A stretch of DNA of 64,000 nt from Isoetes taiwanensis. Its lineage: Eukaryota; Streptophyta; Lycopodiopsida; Isoetales; Isoetaceae. The stretch covers positions 6,448,413 through 6,512,412 of the forward strand of contig JAJEKV010000003.1 of the NCBI GenBank assembly GCA_021234155.1, written 5' to 3'. Both the position numbers and the translations under genes were made by a program. Shown one piece after another: positions 49,155 to 59,742 of the stretch (position 1 is the first letter of the stretch; each line of letters opens with the position of its first letter). Below the pieces are notes generated by a model. The model worked only from the letters and a program-made list of their open reading frames with translations, was not told where the DNA came from and did not search any database.

Positions 49155-49490
49155 ATCTATTATATATAATTCCCAAAGTCATGTGCACCGAGGATATGTG
49201 CCAAGCCACGGAGCCAGAAGATCTCTGGATCGATGATCACGATCGGATCAACCTAGACCGTAGGATCGATTACATATAATTCCCAAAGCCATGTGCACCG
49301 TAGGATGTGTCCCAAAGCAACGGAGCCGAGGATCCCTGACCGACGATCAAAATCGATCAACTCGGACGGAGGGATTGCCTACATATAATCTACAAACAAA
49401 CTCCCAAGCCATTCGGGCCATAGAACACGCCCCAAAGCCACGCGGAGCCGAGGATCTCTGATCAACTACCGGATTCGTAGGACAAACATA
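49155..49490 (+). repeat. ~110-bp tandem repeat, copy B1
   Basis: Three units beginning AATTCCCAAAG (or AAACTCCCAAG) at about 49,168, 49,278 and 49,390, each with a GGAGCC.AGGATC.CTG phrase and GATC-rich spacer. Confidence 0.75.
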
Positions 49491-50789
49491 AGAACATATA
49501 TATGTTATGATATGATATTGTAGGTTGATTCCTCTAGAACATTATTCGAAATTCCTATCTAGAATTTTGACACTCACCCAACTTCGCGGCGCAACACTTC
49601 TCCATAAAAAAATTTGAAACGATAATAAATTGAGGCAAAGGAACAATCGAAAAGCTCCAAAGGCATGAGGGAAAGAATGGATCGATGGAGCCAGCGAGAG
49701 GGCTCCATTTAATTGATCTAACCCTAGACCTATAATTGGTCCATGCCTATTTGTATTCAAATCTGGTATAGTATGTGATTCTAGCATGAAATTTAGGATA
49801 CTAATATTATCTACTCTTATATAATCAATATAAGCCAAGATTCGATTCCCATATTCCTTGGATTCCCGTCCGGGGAAAAAAATAGGGTGCTCGTGTGAAA
49901 AAAAAGGAAAAATAAGAACCGTATCAGGGTGGACATCTGTCGATCGAAGATATTTTTGTTGTGACAAATGGCAGTCGTGAGTTCGTCTCGTCGTTGATCT
50001 TATCTGCTTCTTATCTACTTCTGAAGGACTCTGCTCCGTCAAGTGCTCTTCCTGCCAGTTCGTTTGCTCCATTCCGGCGAGCTCTCCTTTCACCGCCGCC
50101 ATAACCCATATAGATTATTTTTAATGAAATAATTTTCAAAGTTCACTTTCCCTTATACATTAGAGAAACTTACAAAATACTCTTAATTATTGACTAAATT
50201 ATCAAAAAGCTTTTTGCGTTTACAAAATTCTTAAACAAATCCTAATTTAATTTAAAATTTCCCAACTTGCCCATTTTTCCTAACAATCTTCTTGCATAAC
50301 TTGGATAGGTGGAATTACATTTCTAAAGGGTGATATTGAAGCATAATTAAGGGCTAGTTTGAATGTATATGGATGTTCACGTACACCTTTACAAAAAGAA
50401 TATCATAGAAGATAAGAACTCGTATATAATTGTAGGGATTGGATGTCTGTAAAGGGTGATATTGAAGCACAAAAGATAAGCAATTAAGGGCTAGTTTGAA
50501 TGTATGCGGATGACCACTCACACCTTTTCAAAAGTAATGTCGTAGAAGATGAGAACTCGTAGTATCATTATAGGGACAAAATGGATAGAGCCCGCAAATA
50601 AATTAAAGAGTTAATTGGTCTAATCCTAGACCCATAAATGGCACATGCCTATTTATATTCAAATCTGGTATATAGCATGAAATTCAAGATACCATTATCT
50701 TAACATATATAAACAAGAAATTTAATGCGCCCTACTTGCATGTTCGAAGTTTTAGCATGTTCCTACGCAAGTTCTTGTCGTGTCTCTAC

Positions 50790-51495
50790 ATTCTAAAAGA
50801 ATCTCTTGAGAATACTCTAAATTCATAGATTCTCAAAGATTCTACCAAGGTTCTCTTTAGAGGTTTCGTGGAGCATTTTCTAAATTTTATAAGATTCCCT
50901 CTAGATTCCATTAGATTTCCCTAGATTCTCCAAGATTCTATGAAGATCCCCTTGGATTCCCTTAGATTCCTTTTTAGATTTTATGAGATTGCCCTAGGTT
51001 CCCTTTACATTACATGAGATTCAAAGAGATTCTATAAAGATTCCCTTAGATGCTCTAAGATTTCATCAACATTTTCTTAGATTCCCTTAGATTTTATGAA
51101 GATTCCTTTAGATCCCCTGCATTTTAAGAGATTCCCCTTAGGCTTGTAAATATTTTTCTAGATTCTCTTGCATTTTATAAGATTTTCTTAGATTCTATTA
51201 GATTCTTCTGGATTCCTTTACATTCTAGAACTTTTTAGAACATTCTAAGACTTTCTGGAACATTCTAAGACTTTCAATATATTCTAGAACTTTCTCGGAA
51301 GTATTTCCCTAGATTTTTATATTCCTCAGAGATTCTCCTACATTCTAGAACATTCCAAAACTTATTAGAACAATTTGGAACTTTCTCGAAGAATTTTCTT
51401 AGATCCCCCTAGATTCTCTTTATGTTCTAGAACTTTCTAGAGAGCCTTCCGCAACATTCTAGAACTTTCTTTGAACTAGCTAGAACGTTATAGTC
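50790..51495 (+). repeat. Heat-shock-element-like array, copy B2
   Basis: Third copy. The four-module stretch carries an extra T at about 51,458-51,476, which breaks the spacing of the last module; it may be a homopolymer error. Confidence 0.55.
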
Positions 51496-51564
51496 TATTT
51501 TATCTTAATGGGAAAATTACCCTTAAGTATATTTGAAACATAAATTATTCTTAGAGTTAATGCT

Positions 51565-51618
51565 TGGTCTAGTGGTTAGCATGGGGGGCTGAGGGGTCAA
51601 TGGCCGTGGTTCAATGCC
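51565..51618 (+). ncRNA. tRNA-like pol III promoter, copy B2
   Basis: A box at 51,565-51,575 and B box GGTTCAATGCC at 51,608-51,618, the same spacing as in B1. Confidence 0.5.
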
Positions 51619-51754
51619 CACATATCATAAAAAATTTTAAAAGCCTTTTCCTAAGGGATGAGCATTCAACTTGGGTCAGAGAATCTTGACTCGATCACTG
51701 GTCCAGATCTCACCACGCGACAATAATTAAAGCAATATGATAGGATCTATTATA

Positions 51755-52075
51755 TATAATTCCCAAAGTCATGTGCACCAGAGGATATGTGCAAGCCAAG
51801 TGAGCCGAAGATCTCGGATCGATGATCGTGGATCGATCAACCTAGACCGTAGGATCGATTACATATAATTCCCAAAGCCATGTGCACCGTGAGGATGTGT
51901 CCCAAAGCAACGGAGCCGAGGATCTCGGACCGACGATCGTAATCGATCAACTTGGACGGAGGATTGCCTACATACATATAATCTACAAACAAACTCCCAA
52001 GCCATCTGGGCCATAGAACACGCCCCAAAGTTAATGGAGCCGTGAGGATCTCTGGATCAATCCACCGGATTCAGA
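51755..52075 (+). repeat. ~110-bp tandem repeat, copy B2
   Basis: Same three-unit array as B1 with small differences. Confidence 0.75.
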
Positions 52076-52229
52076 AGGACAAACATAAGAACATATATAT
52101 GTTATGATATGATATTGTAGGTTGATTGCTCTAGAACATTATTCTGAAATTCCTATCTAGAATTTTGACACCTCAGCCAACTTCGTGCGCAACACTTCTC
52201 CATAAAAAAATTTGAAACGTATAATAAAT

Positions 52230-53478
52230 TTTTTTTTTTTTTTTTTTTAAGGAACGAAGTTTCAGATAATCGATAGGAAGAATTACAATACGTAGATCCC
52301 TCTATGGATCAGATATAAGTTAAGTACAAAGGATCCCATCTCGATCCTGAATCATGTCTGTAGCTAAAGTACACATGAGCCTCTCTCAACCTCTTCTTTT
52401 GTCTAACCAGTACTACAGTATTAACATCTTCCCAATTAAACAGAGTACTATAGGAGCCAAGTGCCCATTTTCCGCAGCTGCAAACAAATCTTGAATGCTC
52501 CAAAAACCTCTTGCAAAAATAGAAATGAAGATGGAAGAGATGAAGAGTAACCCAAACAGCCTCCCCCTCGCCGTGGAATCCCACACTTCGCACTATGATC
52601 CAAATATACAATTTTATTACCGAATGTGTGATTAAAAGGAGATGTCAGATTGTCTGGGTGCGCCACCACCGACCAGAATTGGCTAGACACACCGCCCAAC
52701 CCAATTTAATCCTCCCAAATCCTGGCTCATGATTATGGAAGCATCTTCCCCGACACAATCGATCCCTAGCTCGGCAATCTCAAATAACCCGACATTTTGT
52801 TTTAAAACTGTAATTTAAGATCAAGAATTTACTCGCTTCTTCCAAGAAAACATCCCTAGATCTTTCCGCTAGCAAGAAAGAGCAAGAGGAGGGGAAAAGT
52901 TTCCAAAGATAATAGACTTGTAAGAAATATTTAGATCGCCAATAAAACCAAACGTTGAATCATCTTCTCTCATAGCCCGCTTCGATTTTATTCTACCTTA
53001 TAGGCATCCGCACCGCTTTTGTGCTTATCCATAAAAGAAACAAAGAAGAACCTATTCTCGCAAGATCCGCCATCCCTAAATCACATGTTCGGGGATGGAC
53101 TAACCAAGAAACAAGAATCTTGGGCTGCCGGAAACCTATCGTAACTATTCCATGCCTTTGCTAAATTCATGAAAATCACTAAGCTTACCAAAGAGGAAGC
53201 ATCGTAATAAGTCCACATTAGTGGAAAAATCGCTTGGGCTGAAGAGACCGCCATGAAGAAGATCCAAGAATCACCAATTAACAGCCCGATATAAGCAAAA
53301 CTGGATTATGTAGGAAGCCAAACCCCTTCTAGCAGCCAGAACAAGATTTTAAACGAAATTAGGTGTCACCGCAGCGTCGCGGAGAGAGAAAAAGGGCGGC
53401 CCTTTTCTCCGCCACGCCCCTAGCCGTGAAGGCGCCAAGAAGTCATCTCAGAAATGCATCAACCTAGACCAAGCTGAA
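52230..53478 (-). mobile_element. Poly(A)-tailed non-LTR insertion, ~1.25 kb
   Basis: The insert begins on the plus strand with a ~19-base T run (52,229-52,247), that is, a poly(A) tail on the minus strand. It is framed by AAACGTATAATAAAT (52,215-52,229) and AAACGATAATAAAT (53,479-53,492), a 14-bp target duplication with one extra base. Block B1 at ~49,617 and block A show the empty site. The minus-strand sequence starts near TCTGAGATGACTTCTTGGCG and has only short open frames with no RT or endonuclease motif. It is a non-autonomous LINE derivative, a long SINE or a processed transcript. Confidence 0.75.
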
Positions 53479-54256
53479 AAACGATAATAAATTGAGGCAA
53501 AGGAACAATCGAAAAGCTCCAAAGGCTGAGGGAAAGAATGGATCGATGGAGCAACAATGAGAGGGCTCCATTTAATTGATCTAATCCTAGACCTATTTGT
53601 ATTCAAATCTGGTATAGTATGTGATTCTAGCATGAAATTTAGGATACTAATATTATCTACTCTAATATAATCGATATAAGCCAAGATTCGATTCCCATAT
53701 TCCTTGGATTCCGTCCGGAAAAAAAAAATAGGGTGCTCGTGGTGAAAAAAAAAGGAAAAATAAGAACCGTGATCGTGGTGGACATCCTGTCGATCGAAGA
53801 TATTTTTGTTGTGACAAATGGCAGTCGTGAGTTCGCCTCGTCGTTGATCTTATCTCGCTTTTATCTACTCCTCAAGGACTCTGCCCGCCAAGTGCTCTTC
53901 CCGCCAATTCGTTTGCTCCATTCCGCGAAGCCTCCTTTCACCGCCGCCATAACCTGTGTAAAAAAATTGTGTGTCTGCGGATGCATCTTTTTGGCTATGG
54001 TTCTTTTCTCGCATGGTTCGCCCTTTGGTCGTTGATCGTGATCCCCCGTTTGGTCCGATCAATGCCATCAAGCATGGCCGCCTCCAATTCATGCAAATCC
54101 AAACAGAGAGGCCTCGCTTTGTGCCACCGAAACCGGGACTTTTGGGTGTTCTATTATCGCCTCTCATTAGGGATTTTTGAGATCATAAAAGGGCCTTCTA
54201 AGAATCACGATTGTTATATGAACTACCAATCGAAAACAGAATGAATCCAAGCCAAG

Positions 54257-54601
54257 AAAACAGCTTATACTAATCTTTATTGGGATCACATTTTCTAGCA
54301 TAAGTTTTGATAGAAAAGTCCAAATGAGTTTGTTTGTGCAATAGATAGATCTCATTGAGATCTTTCCAACCTTGGGTGGTTTGCATATCTTTTAGTCCCA
54401 GAGGATAGTAAAAAAAATGGTAAAAACTATATTTTTAGAGTTTTGACAATCATAAGTGGTTAGAATATGTGCAAAGACCTAAGGTTGGAAAGATCTCAAT
54501 GAGATCTATCTATTGCACTAAAGGAGAGCTCATTTGGACTTTTCTATTAATAGTTATACTAGAAAATGTGATCCAAAGTTGAGTTAGTTATAACAGCTTT
54601 T
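54257..54601. mobile_element. Foldback (long-TIR) element, 345 bp
   Basis: Arms at 54,257-54,376 and 54,478-54,601 are inverted copies of each other over most of ~120 bp: GATCACATTTTCTAG, AGAAAAGTCCAAATGAG and GCAATAGATAGATCTCATTGAG all recur as reverse complements. About 100 bp separates the arms. Unit A lacks this DNA, but the surrounding ~0.2 kb also differs, so no clean empty site or target duplication can be read. Confidence 0.8.
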
Positions 54602-55478
54602 GTCGACCGGACCCGCCAGCTCGATTTTTTATTGGTAGTCCATTTATCTTCATTTGGCTTAGTTGGCATGTTTTGAAGGCCCTTTTTTAATCTAAAAAAA
54701 AACCTAATGTCTTTTTAAAGGCTACCATGCCCACACGCGACAATTAGCATCACACCGTGTTAGATTTGTTAATGTGGAAAAAGAAATTTCTTTTTTTCTC
54801 GCCATCTAAAATGGCTATCTCATTTCTAAATTTTGCAAAACCCCCGAGCATGCAAGTTTGATTAATGTAATCTTGTGTAAGGCAGAGGTGAGTCATGAGC
54901 TTGTGCATGCTTATTTGCTTAGCTACAACAGCCTTTCTAAGGCATTAATGGTCGTGGAAGGAGTCTTCCATGTTCCCGCCCACATGAAATAATTGGCACT
55001 AGAGATTATCCAAAGAAGTTTGGTAAAGTTTCCTCCGGTTTTTTGTTGCAAAACTAAAGGTTACGGGCGGTTTAAAGGGAAAATGCTTAATCTCCTTTTT
55101 ATTCTTCATGTTTAATCGATGAGCCATCGGTTGTTACTTTATTTTTTTCGCTTAATCCTCGTTGTAAGGACGCCTCGATCTTTGAATCATACACGCTTTC
55201 CCTTTGTTCCAAAGAGGTTTTGCCTTTTCCAATTTAATGCGGGTGATGTTGACATGGGGTTTGAGCTGCTGAAAATAAGCCGTGCAATGGATAGAGGCGG
55301 TTGGTTGTGCTTGGGATAATAGCCCTGTGTAGGCTTTATGTCGTTTGTTTTTTTGCCGGAGTTGAGCTCTGTATAAATCGGGAGACTTCATGCCAGTTTA
55401 GGGAAAGTAAAGCCAAAGGACACCAAGGTAGCTATTTGCATTATACTTCATATTGTCTTTTTTTTGTACAGATTTGAC

Positions 55479-56028
55479 ATTAAAGTCCCGGTCAATATTT
55501 TTATTGTTTCTTGAAGGGCAGGGAGCAAGCAGCCTTAAAACAGAAATCTACTACAAAACAAGGAGTTCAAGTTGATCCAAGTGCATTAAGTGTTGTTAGA
55601 GTTCCTACTTCCACTCGGGGTGACAGAAGATCTGGTTTTGAAAGCTCGATGATGGAGATGAAAAAGAAGGGCGCCTCACCATAGTCTCACCATAGCACAC
55701 GCCCATTTGTCCCATTGTTGGGCCCCGAATCACAAATATTGTCACATTCCACGATGAAGCAAACTTTGATAAAAGCCCAAAGTAAGGAAGATGTCGAAGT
55801 TCTTGTTTGATTCTTTTCTATCCTAGAGGTTAAATTTACACGTAGTCTCTTCTCAAGTGGTCGCGGAAGGGAACTTGTTGGCTTCGTGAAATAGAAATGT
55901 GGAACCCCAAGTCCTTAGTGAAGCTTCTTCCCATACAAGTCCAACAAATGCGTTGATTTTATAGCTTGAAGTCTGGCATGGGGGGTCTGTGTTGCCAAAT
56001 CTCAAACTATCCCATGTGCTACATAAAA
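55479..56028 (+). repeat. Direct repeat R3, end of the tandem array
   Basis: The third copy stops at CCATGTGCTACATAAAA and the sequence then changes to unique DNA leading into a LINE. Homology to R1 is close along the whole 550 bp. Its presence after unit B is what a duplication by unequal exchange between flanking direct repeats leaves behind. Confidence 0.85.
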
Positions 56029-56943
56029 TCTTGGTTTTTTTGTCTTTTACCCCCAAAAGTAGTTCAAACTACTTTCTTGGCAATTTTTTTTGAAGAACTC
56101 TCGATCCCATCCGCTTGATCCCCCCGATTTTGATCGTCACTAGCCTTTAGAGGCTAGCCCTCCTTTGTAATTAGAATGCAAAGATCTACATATGGATACC
56201 AAAATTTTTGCAATTCTCAAACAGGAAGGCAGATTATCTTGTGGTTTTCTGGTTGGTCTATCCTCTGAGCTTTGGAATTCTCTCATTATCAGGGGCCTTT
56301 TTCCTCACCAAAACTTCCATTTTGAATGCACTTTTGTTCCGGGATGTGAAGAATTTGAGATACAAATTGTTGATTCTTGGTTGGAGGAATTTATTGGTAC
56401 CAGAAACATTGAAGCTTCAAAGAATTATTCGTGCATACTCCCGAAAGCAAAGTTGGGACACAAAGATCACAATCAAGTTGTTTTCGGATACAGAATTGGG
56501 AGATTTCTCATCAAATTAGAGAAATTCCTCTGATCATAGAATCTTTTCTGGCATTGATGGCTTTGAGGGGCTTCCCCACTCATCTCTTTAATAGATAGGC
56601 GTTTTGGTTTTCTTTTTTGACAATTCCTACTCAAATTTCCCTCTTTTCTTCATATTTACCTTCCCTCTGGTCATCTCTCCCTTTGTTGTTTTCTCCCCGA
56701 GCCTTTTTCAATGGATAATAAAAATACCTATAGCCCTAAATTTCTTCATCCGCTTCATTCATTCTCTCGCTCGTCCGCTCGAGGACCGCTTCGTCACTCT
56801 TCACAAGTTAAGCTCATTCCATAAGAATCCCTGCGGATTTCATTCTCTTTGGCAATTTCGCTAACTCGCAGTGTGAAATTCGTGCAATGGATCCAAAACC
56901 TACAAAACTCCGGGCCCGATAACTTCTCAAAAGATCCGGACAT

Positions 56944-57823
56944 GTGGGGTCGTGGTTCCATTACTTGATCCCCGCTTCAAAAGTACCTCTGCCATATGGA
57001 GTCCCGAAGCCTACTGGAGAAATCCAATCTGATGACACATATGATGGTGCCCTAAAGGAGCTTCGACCAATAGAGGGAAGCAAGCAAAAATTATATCATG
57101 GTATTTCCCTTGATATCCCATCTGTTCATTCCAAAATGTCTTCTCTTAAAGATTCAGCAGTTCTTATTAAAATCACTAGACCTGGGATTCAACTCGATAA
57201 ATTATGGTCCTTTTGCCTCAATTTACAAAAGGGAGTTCTTATCAATGCCATGTACTGGTTGAATTTTCCTTTTATCATGGTTGAATGTGGCTCTCAAAGA
57301 ACTGCCAATTATTTTCTTAAACTTGGCTCCCTTACCTTTGAATCAAATTACCTGGCCTTTTTAAAATGGGACCCTAAATTAAACTCTGAGGACATGGAAA
57401 ATTTCTGTGTAGCATCTACTACCTTGCAAGGTTTGAATCCAATTTATTGGAACGAGGATTGCTTCAAACTCCTTTTTAATTCCATAGGGAATTATGTCCC
57501 CATTGTAATACTCCACCTCCGTGTCCCCAAGAGCCTTTATCCGCCTAGACATACCTAAAAATATCCCAACATCTATACCTTTCTTGGATGCCTTTGGCCA
57601 AAACTCCAATCTACTTCTGAGATGGGCTGGTTTACCCCCTCAATGCCAGGTTTGCTCGAGAAGACATTTTTGGTATAGAGATTGTATCTCCGGTAACACA
57701 AATACAGTGCACTCTAATGAACAAAAATTTGAGAAAAATCGCCTCAAGACAAGGGAAACAATTTTGAAGGGAACACTTCCAAGGAAGCACTCAAGCCTGA
57801 CAAGTCAGCAAATTCTACACTGA
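56944..57823 (+). pseudogene. LINE ORF1: DUF4283-like domain and CCHC zinc knuckle
   Basis: From 56,944 the frame runs 204 codons. The central part (KLWSFCLN... FPFIMVECGSQRTANYFLKL... LAFLKWDPKL... LQGLNPIYWNEDC... IGNYV) follows the layout of the DUF4283 RNA-binding region of plant retroelement Gag proteins. Near 57,500 the frame shifts and continues as RLDIPKNIPTSIPF, the usual linker. It then reaches the zinc knuckle C-x2-C-x3-H-x5-C at 57,644-57,685 (usual spacing x2-x4-x4), so the last two gaps are altered. ORF1 proteins bind the LINE RNA. One frameshift and the odd knuckle make this copy non-functional. Confidence 0.75.
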
Positions 57824-57915
57824 CCAACCCTGGAGTCTACCTTGGAGTCAAGCCTAGTCAAGGTCATCATTGGACTAAAGTCAATGGCAGTGTCAGAAGA
57901 ATCAGGAACAACCAA

Positions 57916-58752
57916 ATGAGGAAATCAGAAGGTGTTAATAGCCATTCCAACAATATCTTACCTCATCAGAACTCAAGAGTTGGCTATGCATCTCACTTTG
58001 TGTATCAAAGTTTCGCAGTAACTTTGAAAGAAATAAAGAAAAGGGAAAGGCACCTATGCATTATTGAGCCAGTTGCAAATACAGAGAAATTGCATAGCAT
58101 GTTAAATCAGGTGATGGAATCACATAATCTCTCAGAGCATTTGGCTCACCCTAAAGTAAAAGGTGTTCCATTAAATAATAAAAGCCATACTCTCCAGCAG
58201 CCAGCCATTTTAAAGGGACTGAAAATTTGTGACCAAGTTCTAGCAAGAAAGTATTCAGTTACCCCACATGTCAAATTTAAGGAGACACCACAATCTTCAA
58301 GAAAAGCCCTTCAGAAAGTCTCAGCAAATCTGCTTAATTGCAGACCTGATACAAATATTGGTCAACCTAAGTGTATAACTTCATCTTCTGCAACAACTTC
58401 AAATCAAGCAGCTGCCACAAGTTTACCACCACCAAGTCAACCCTCAGATGCTGCTCAACCTGTCTTACAACCTTCTCTTCAGGTTGAACTCTCAAATGCT
58501 AATGAGGACTCCATCATTGACAAGGTTCACTGTTCGAACAAATTCCAGGTACTTGCTAGCTTAAATGTTGATCAAGATTTAGATAAATTATTGTGCAATA
58601 AAGCAGATAAGCTGTGCCAGGGAGATGGGTTTGTTCCCTCTCATTTTCACTCTCATAAAGTTGCCACTACCATCACCATCTCTCAGCCATTTACTGACCC
58701 CCTAATTGATTTATCCAACACATCCCCTCCCAAGCCTTGCTACATATTCTAA
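57916..58752 (+). pseudogene. LINE ORF1 C-terminal tail, first part
   Basis: A 278-codon open frame rich in Ser, Gln, Asn and Pro (for example SATTSNQAAATSLPPPSQ) continues the ORF1 region. It ends at a stop created by the SINE-like insertion just after the CYIF codons at 58,738-58,749. Such low-complexity tails are usual in plant L1 ORF1 between the zinc knuckle and ORF2. No further domain is visible. Confidence 0.5.
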
Positions 58753-59166
58753 ACGAGGTGCACCCTGGACTACCACAGTCGTCGGATCTGTCAATCCGAT
58801 GGCCCAGACTGTATGTTGGAGCCTCTGGACACCTCTCGTTTCGATTATGCTCAATTATGATTGGGGACGCCTATGATTTTAAGATGTCGAATACGAGTTT
58901 GCCTAAGGTTTTGATGGTATATCGAGCCTCTATACGGTTTCACTTAAGCTTTTAGAATATGAAATACGGGGATTCGAACCTCTACCAAAATAACTCAATG
59001 TCCTAATAAGACTACTTTAACCAATCTAACCAGTGAGGTAATGTGACTATTTTTTATCTTAAATCTATGTTTTTTTTTATAATAACCCATTGAATTGTTT
59101 TAGGGATATGGTCTATGGTTTCAAGAATTATATCTATATCAAATCCCCCTGGAACCCCCTGTTATT
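58750..59166 (-). mobile_element. SINE-like insertion in LINE ORF1
   Basis: An exact 13-bp direct repeat TTGCTACATATTC (58,737-58,749 and 59,167-59,179) frames 417 bp. The minus strand contains a tRNA-like head: TGGTTAGATTGG, then about 40 bp later a perfect B box GGTTCGAATCCCC (near 58,970). There is no long poly(T) at the left edge, so the tail is short or of another type. About 100 bp between the tRNA-like part and the right repeat is unexplained and may be a second piece. Confidence 0.65.
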
Positions 59167-59179
59167 TTGCTACATATTC

Positions 59180-59663
59180 AAAGGAAATCGAGGTCCAGTT
59201 AGCAAGTCTGCAAGATGGTCTATTGGCCACTAACAGCAGGGTAATGGAGTCGGATCATGAGAGAGTACAAGATACAGATGCAGAGGTTGAGGTTGTTTAG
59301 GAAACACCTGCTCAAAACATGGATACAGACTCAGGAATTTTTATAGACCCTCACAATTTGGATGCTGAAACTCAGGAGATTCCGAATGAATGCAGCAAAG
59401 AAGACACCCCTGAGAGGCAAGTTCCCTTTTTCCTTAACTTAAATGAGATTGATCCTAAGGATGATAATTTAAATTTATTTGAATTCATTCCTGGGGGTTG
59501 CTCAGATAATGAAAATGAAAGTGATAAAGAAAATTGGGGGAATGAGAGCTTTCTGTCTTCTTGTCCTGTTATTAAAAATTCTAAGAGTGCTATTAAGATT
59601 AAAAAGAAGAAGAAGGTCTCTACCAAACCAAATGTCTCATCCTATCCACAAAACTCCAGCTGA
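59180..59663 (+). pseudogene. LINE ORF1 C-terminal tail, second part (acidic)
   Basis: After the SINE-like insertion, frames resume as an acidic stretch (SKEIEVQLASLQDGLLATN, then from 59,319 DTDSGIFIDPHNLDAE, DENESDKENWGNES) ending in a lysine-rich end (KIKKKKKVSTK) and a stop at 59,661-59,663. A stop at about 59,300 separates the two frames. It is consistent with the C-terminus of ORF1, with ORF2 following 80 bp later. Confidence 0.45.
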
Positions 59664-59742
59664 GAATACTAGGAGCAAAAAGAACAGGAAATTCAGGTAA
59701 TAAAGGCTATCTTCTAGTTCCCTTCCTAGGTTCTGATTTTCA

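Larger units (their letters stand above)
47507..50105 (+). repeat. 2.6-kb block, copy B1
   Basis: First of two tandem copies in unit B. The join to B2 is abrupt: CGCCGCCATAACC is followed directly by CATATAGATTATTTTT. B1 preserves the empty site for the poly(A) retro-insertion found in B2 (AAACGATAATAAAT at about 49,617-49,630). A 186-codon minus-strand frame (49,542-50,102) is open here only, and I do not regard it as a gene. Confidence 0.88.
50107..53950 (+). repeat. 2.6-kb block, copy B2, interrupted
   Basis: Second tandem copy in unit B. It is split at 52,230-53,478 by a poly(A)-tailed insertion and resumes at GATAATAAATTGAGGC. B1 and B2 are closer to each other than to A over most of their length, so the local duplication is probably younger than the unit duplication. 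Confidence 0.88.
25773..55478 (+). repeat. Large tandem unit, copy B (~29.7 kb)
   Basis: This is the second head-to-tail copy of the unit. It is longer than A because a 2.6-kb block is duplicated (47,507-50,105 and 50,107-53,950), a 1.25-kb poly(A) retro-insertion lies inside the second block copy, a foldback element sits at 54,257-54,601, and 1.58 kb is present at 45,309-46,888. Differences from A elsewhere are mostly small indels and substitutions, often at CAG/CTG positions, which looks more like basecalling damage than ordinary divergence. Confidence 0.93.

Noticed and set aside
49542-50102. 186-codon minus-strand frame as a gene
   Set aside because: The same DNA in unit A and block B2 does not keep the frame, and no domain is recognisable.
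56192-56533. Overlapping open frames (113 and 103 codons) in the LINE leader
   Set aside because: Two frames are open over the same DNA and neither shows a known domain or continues into ORF1.
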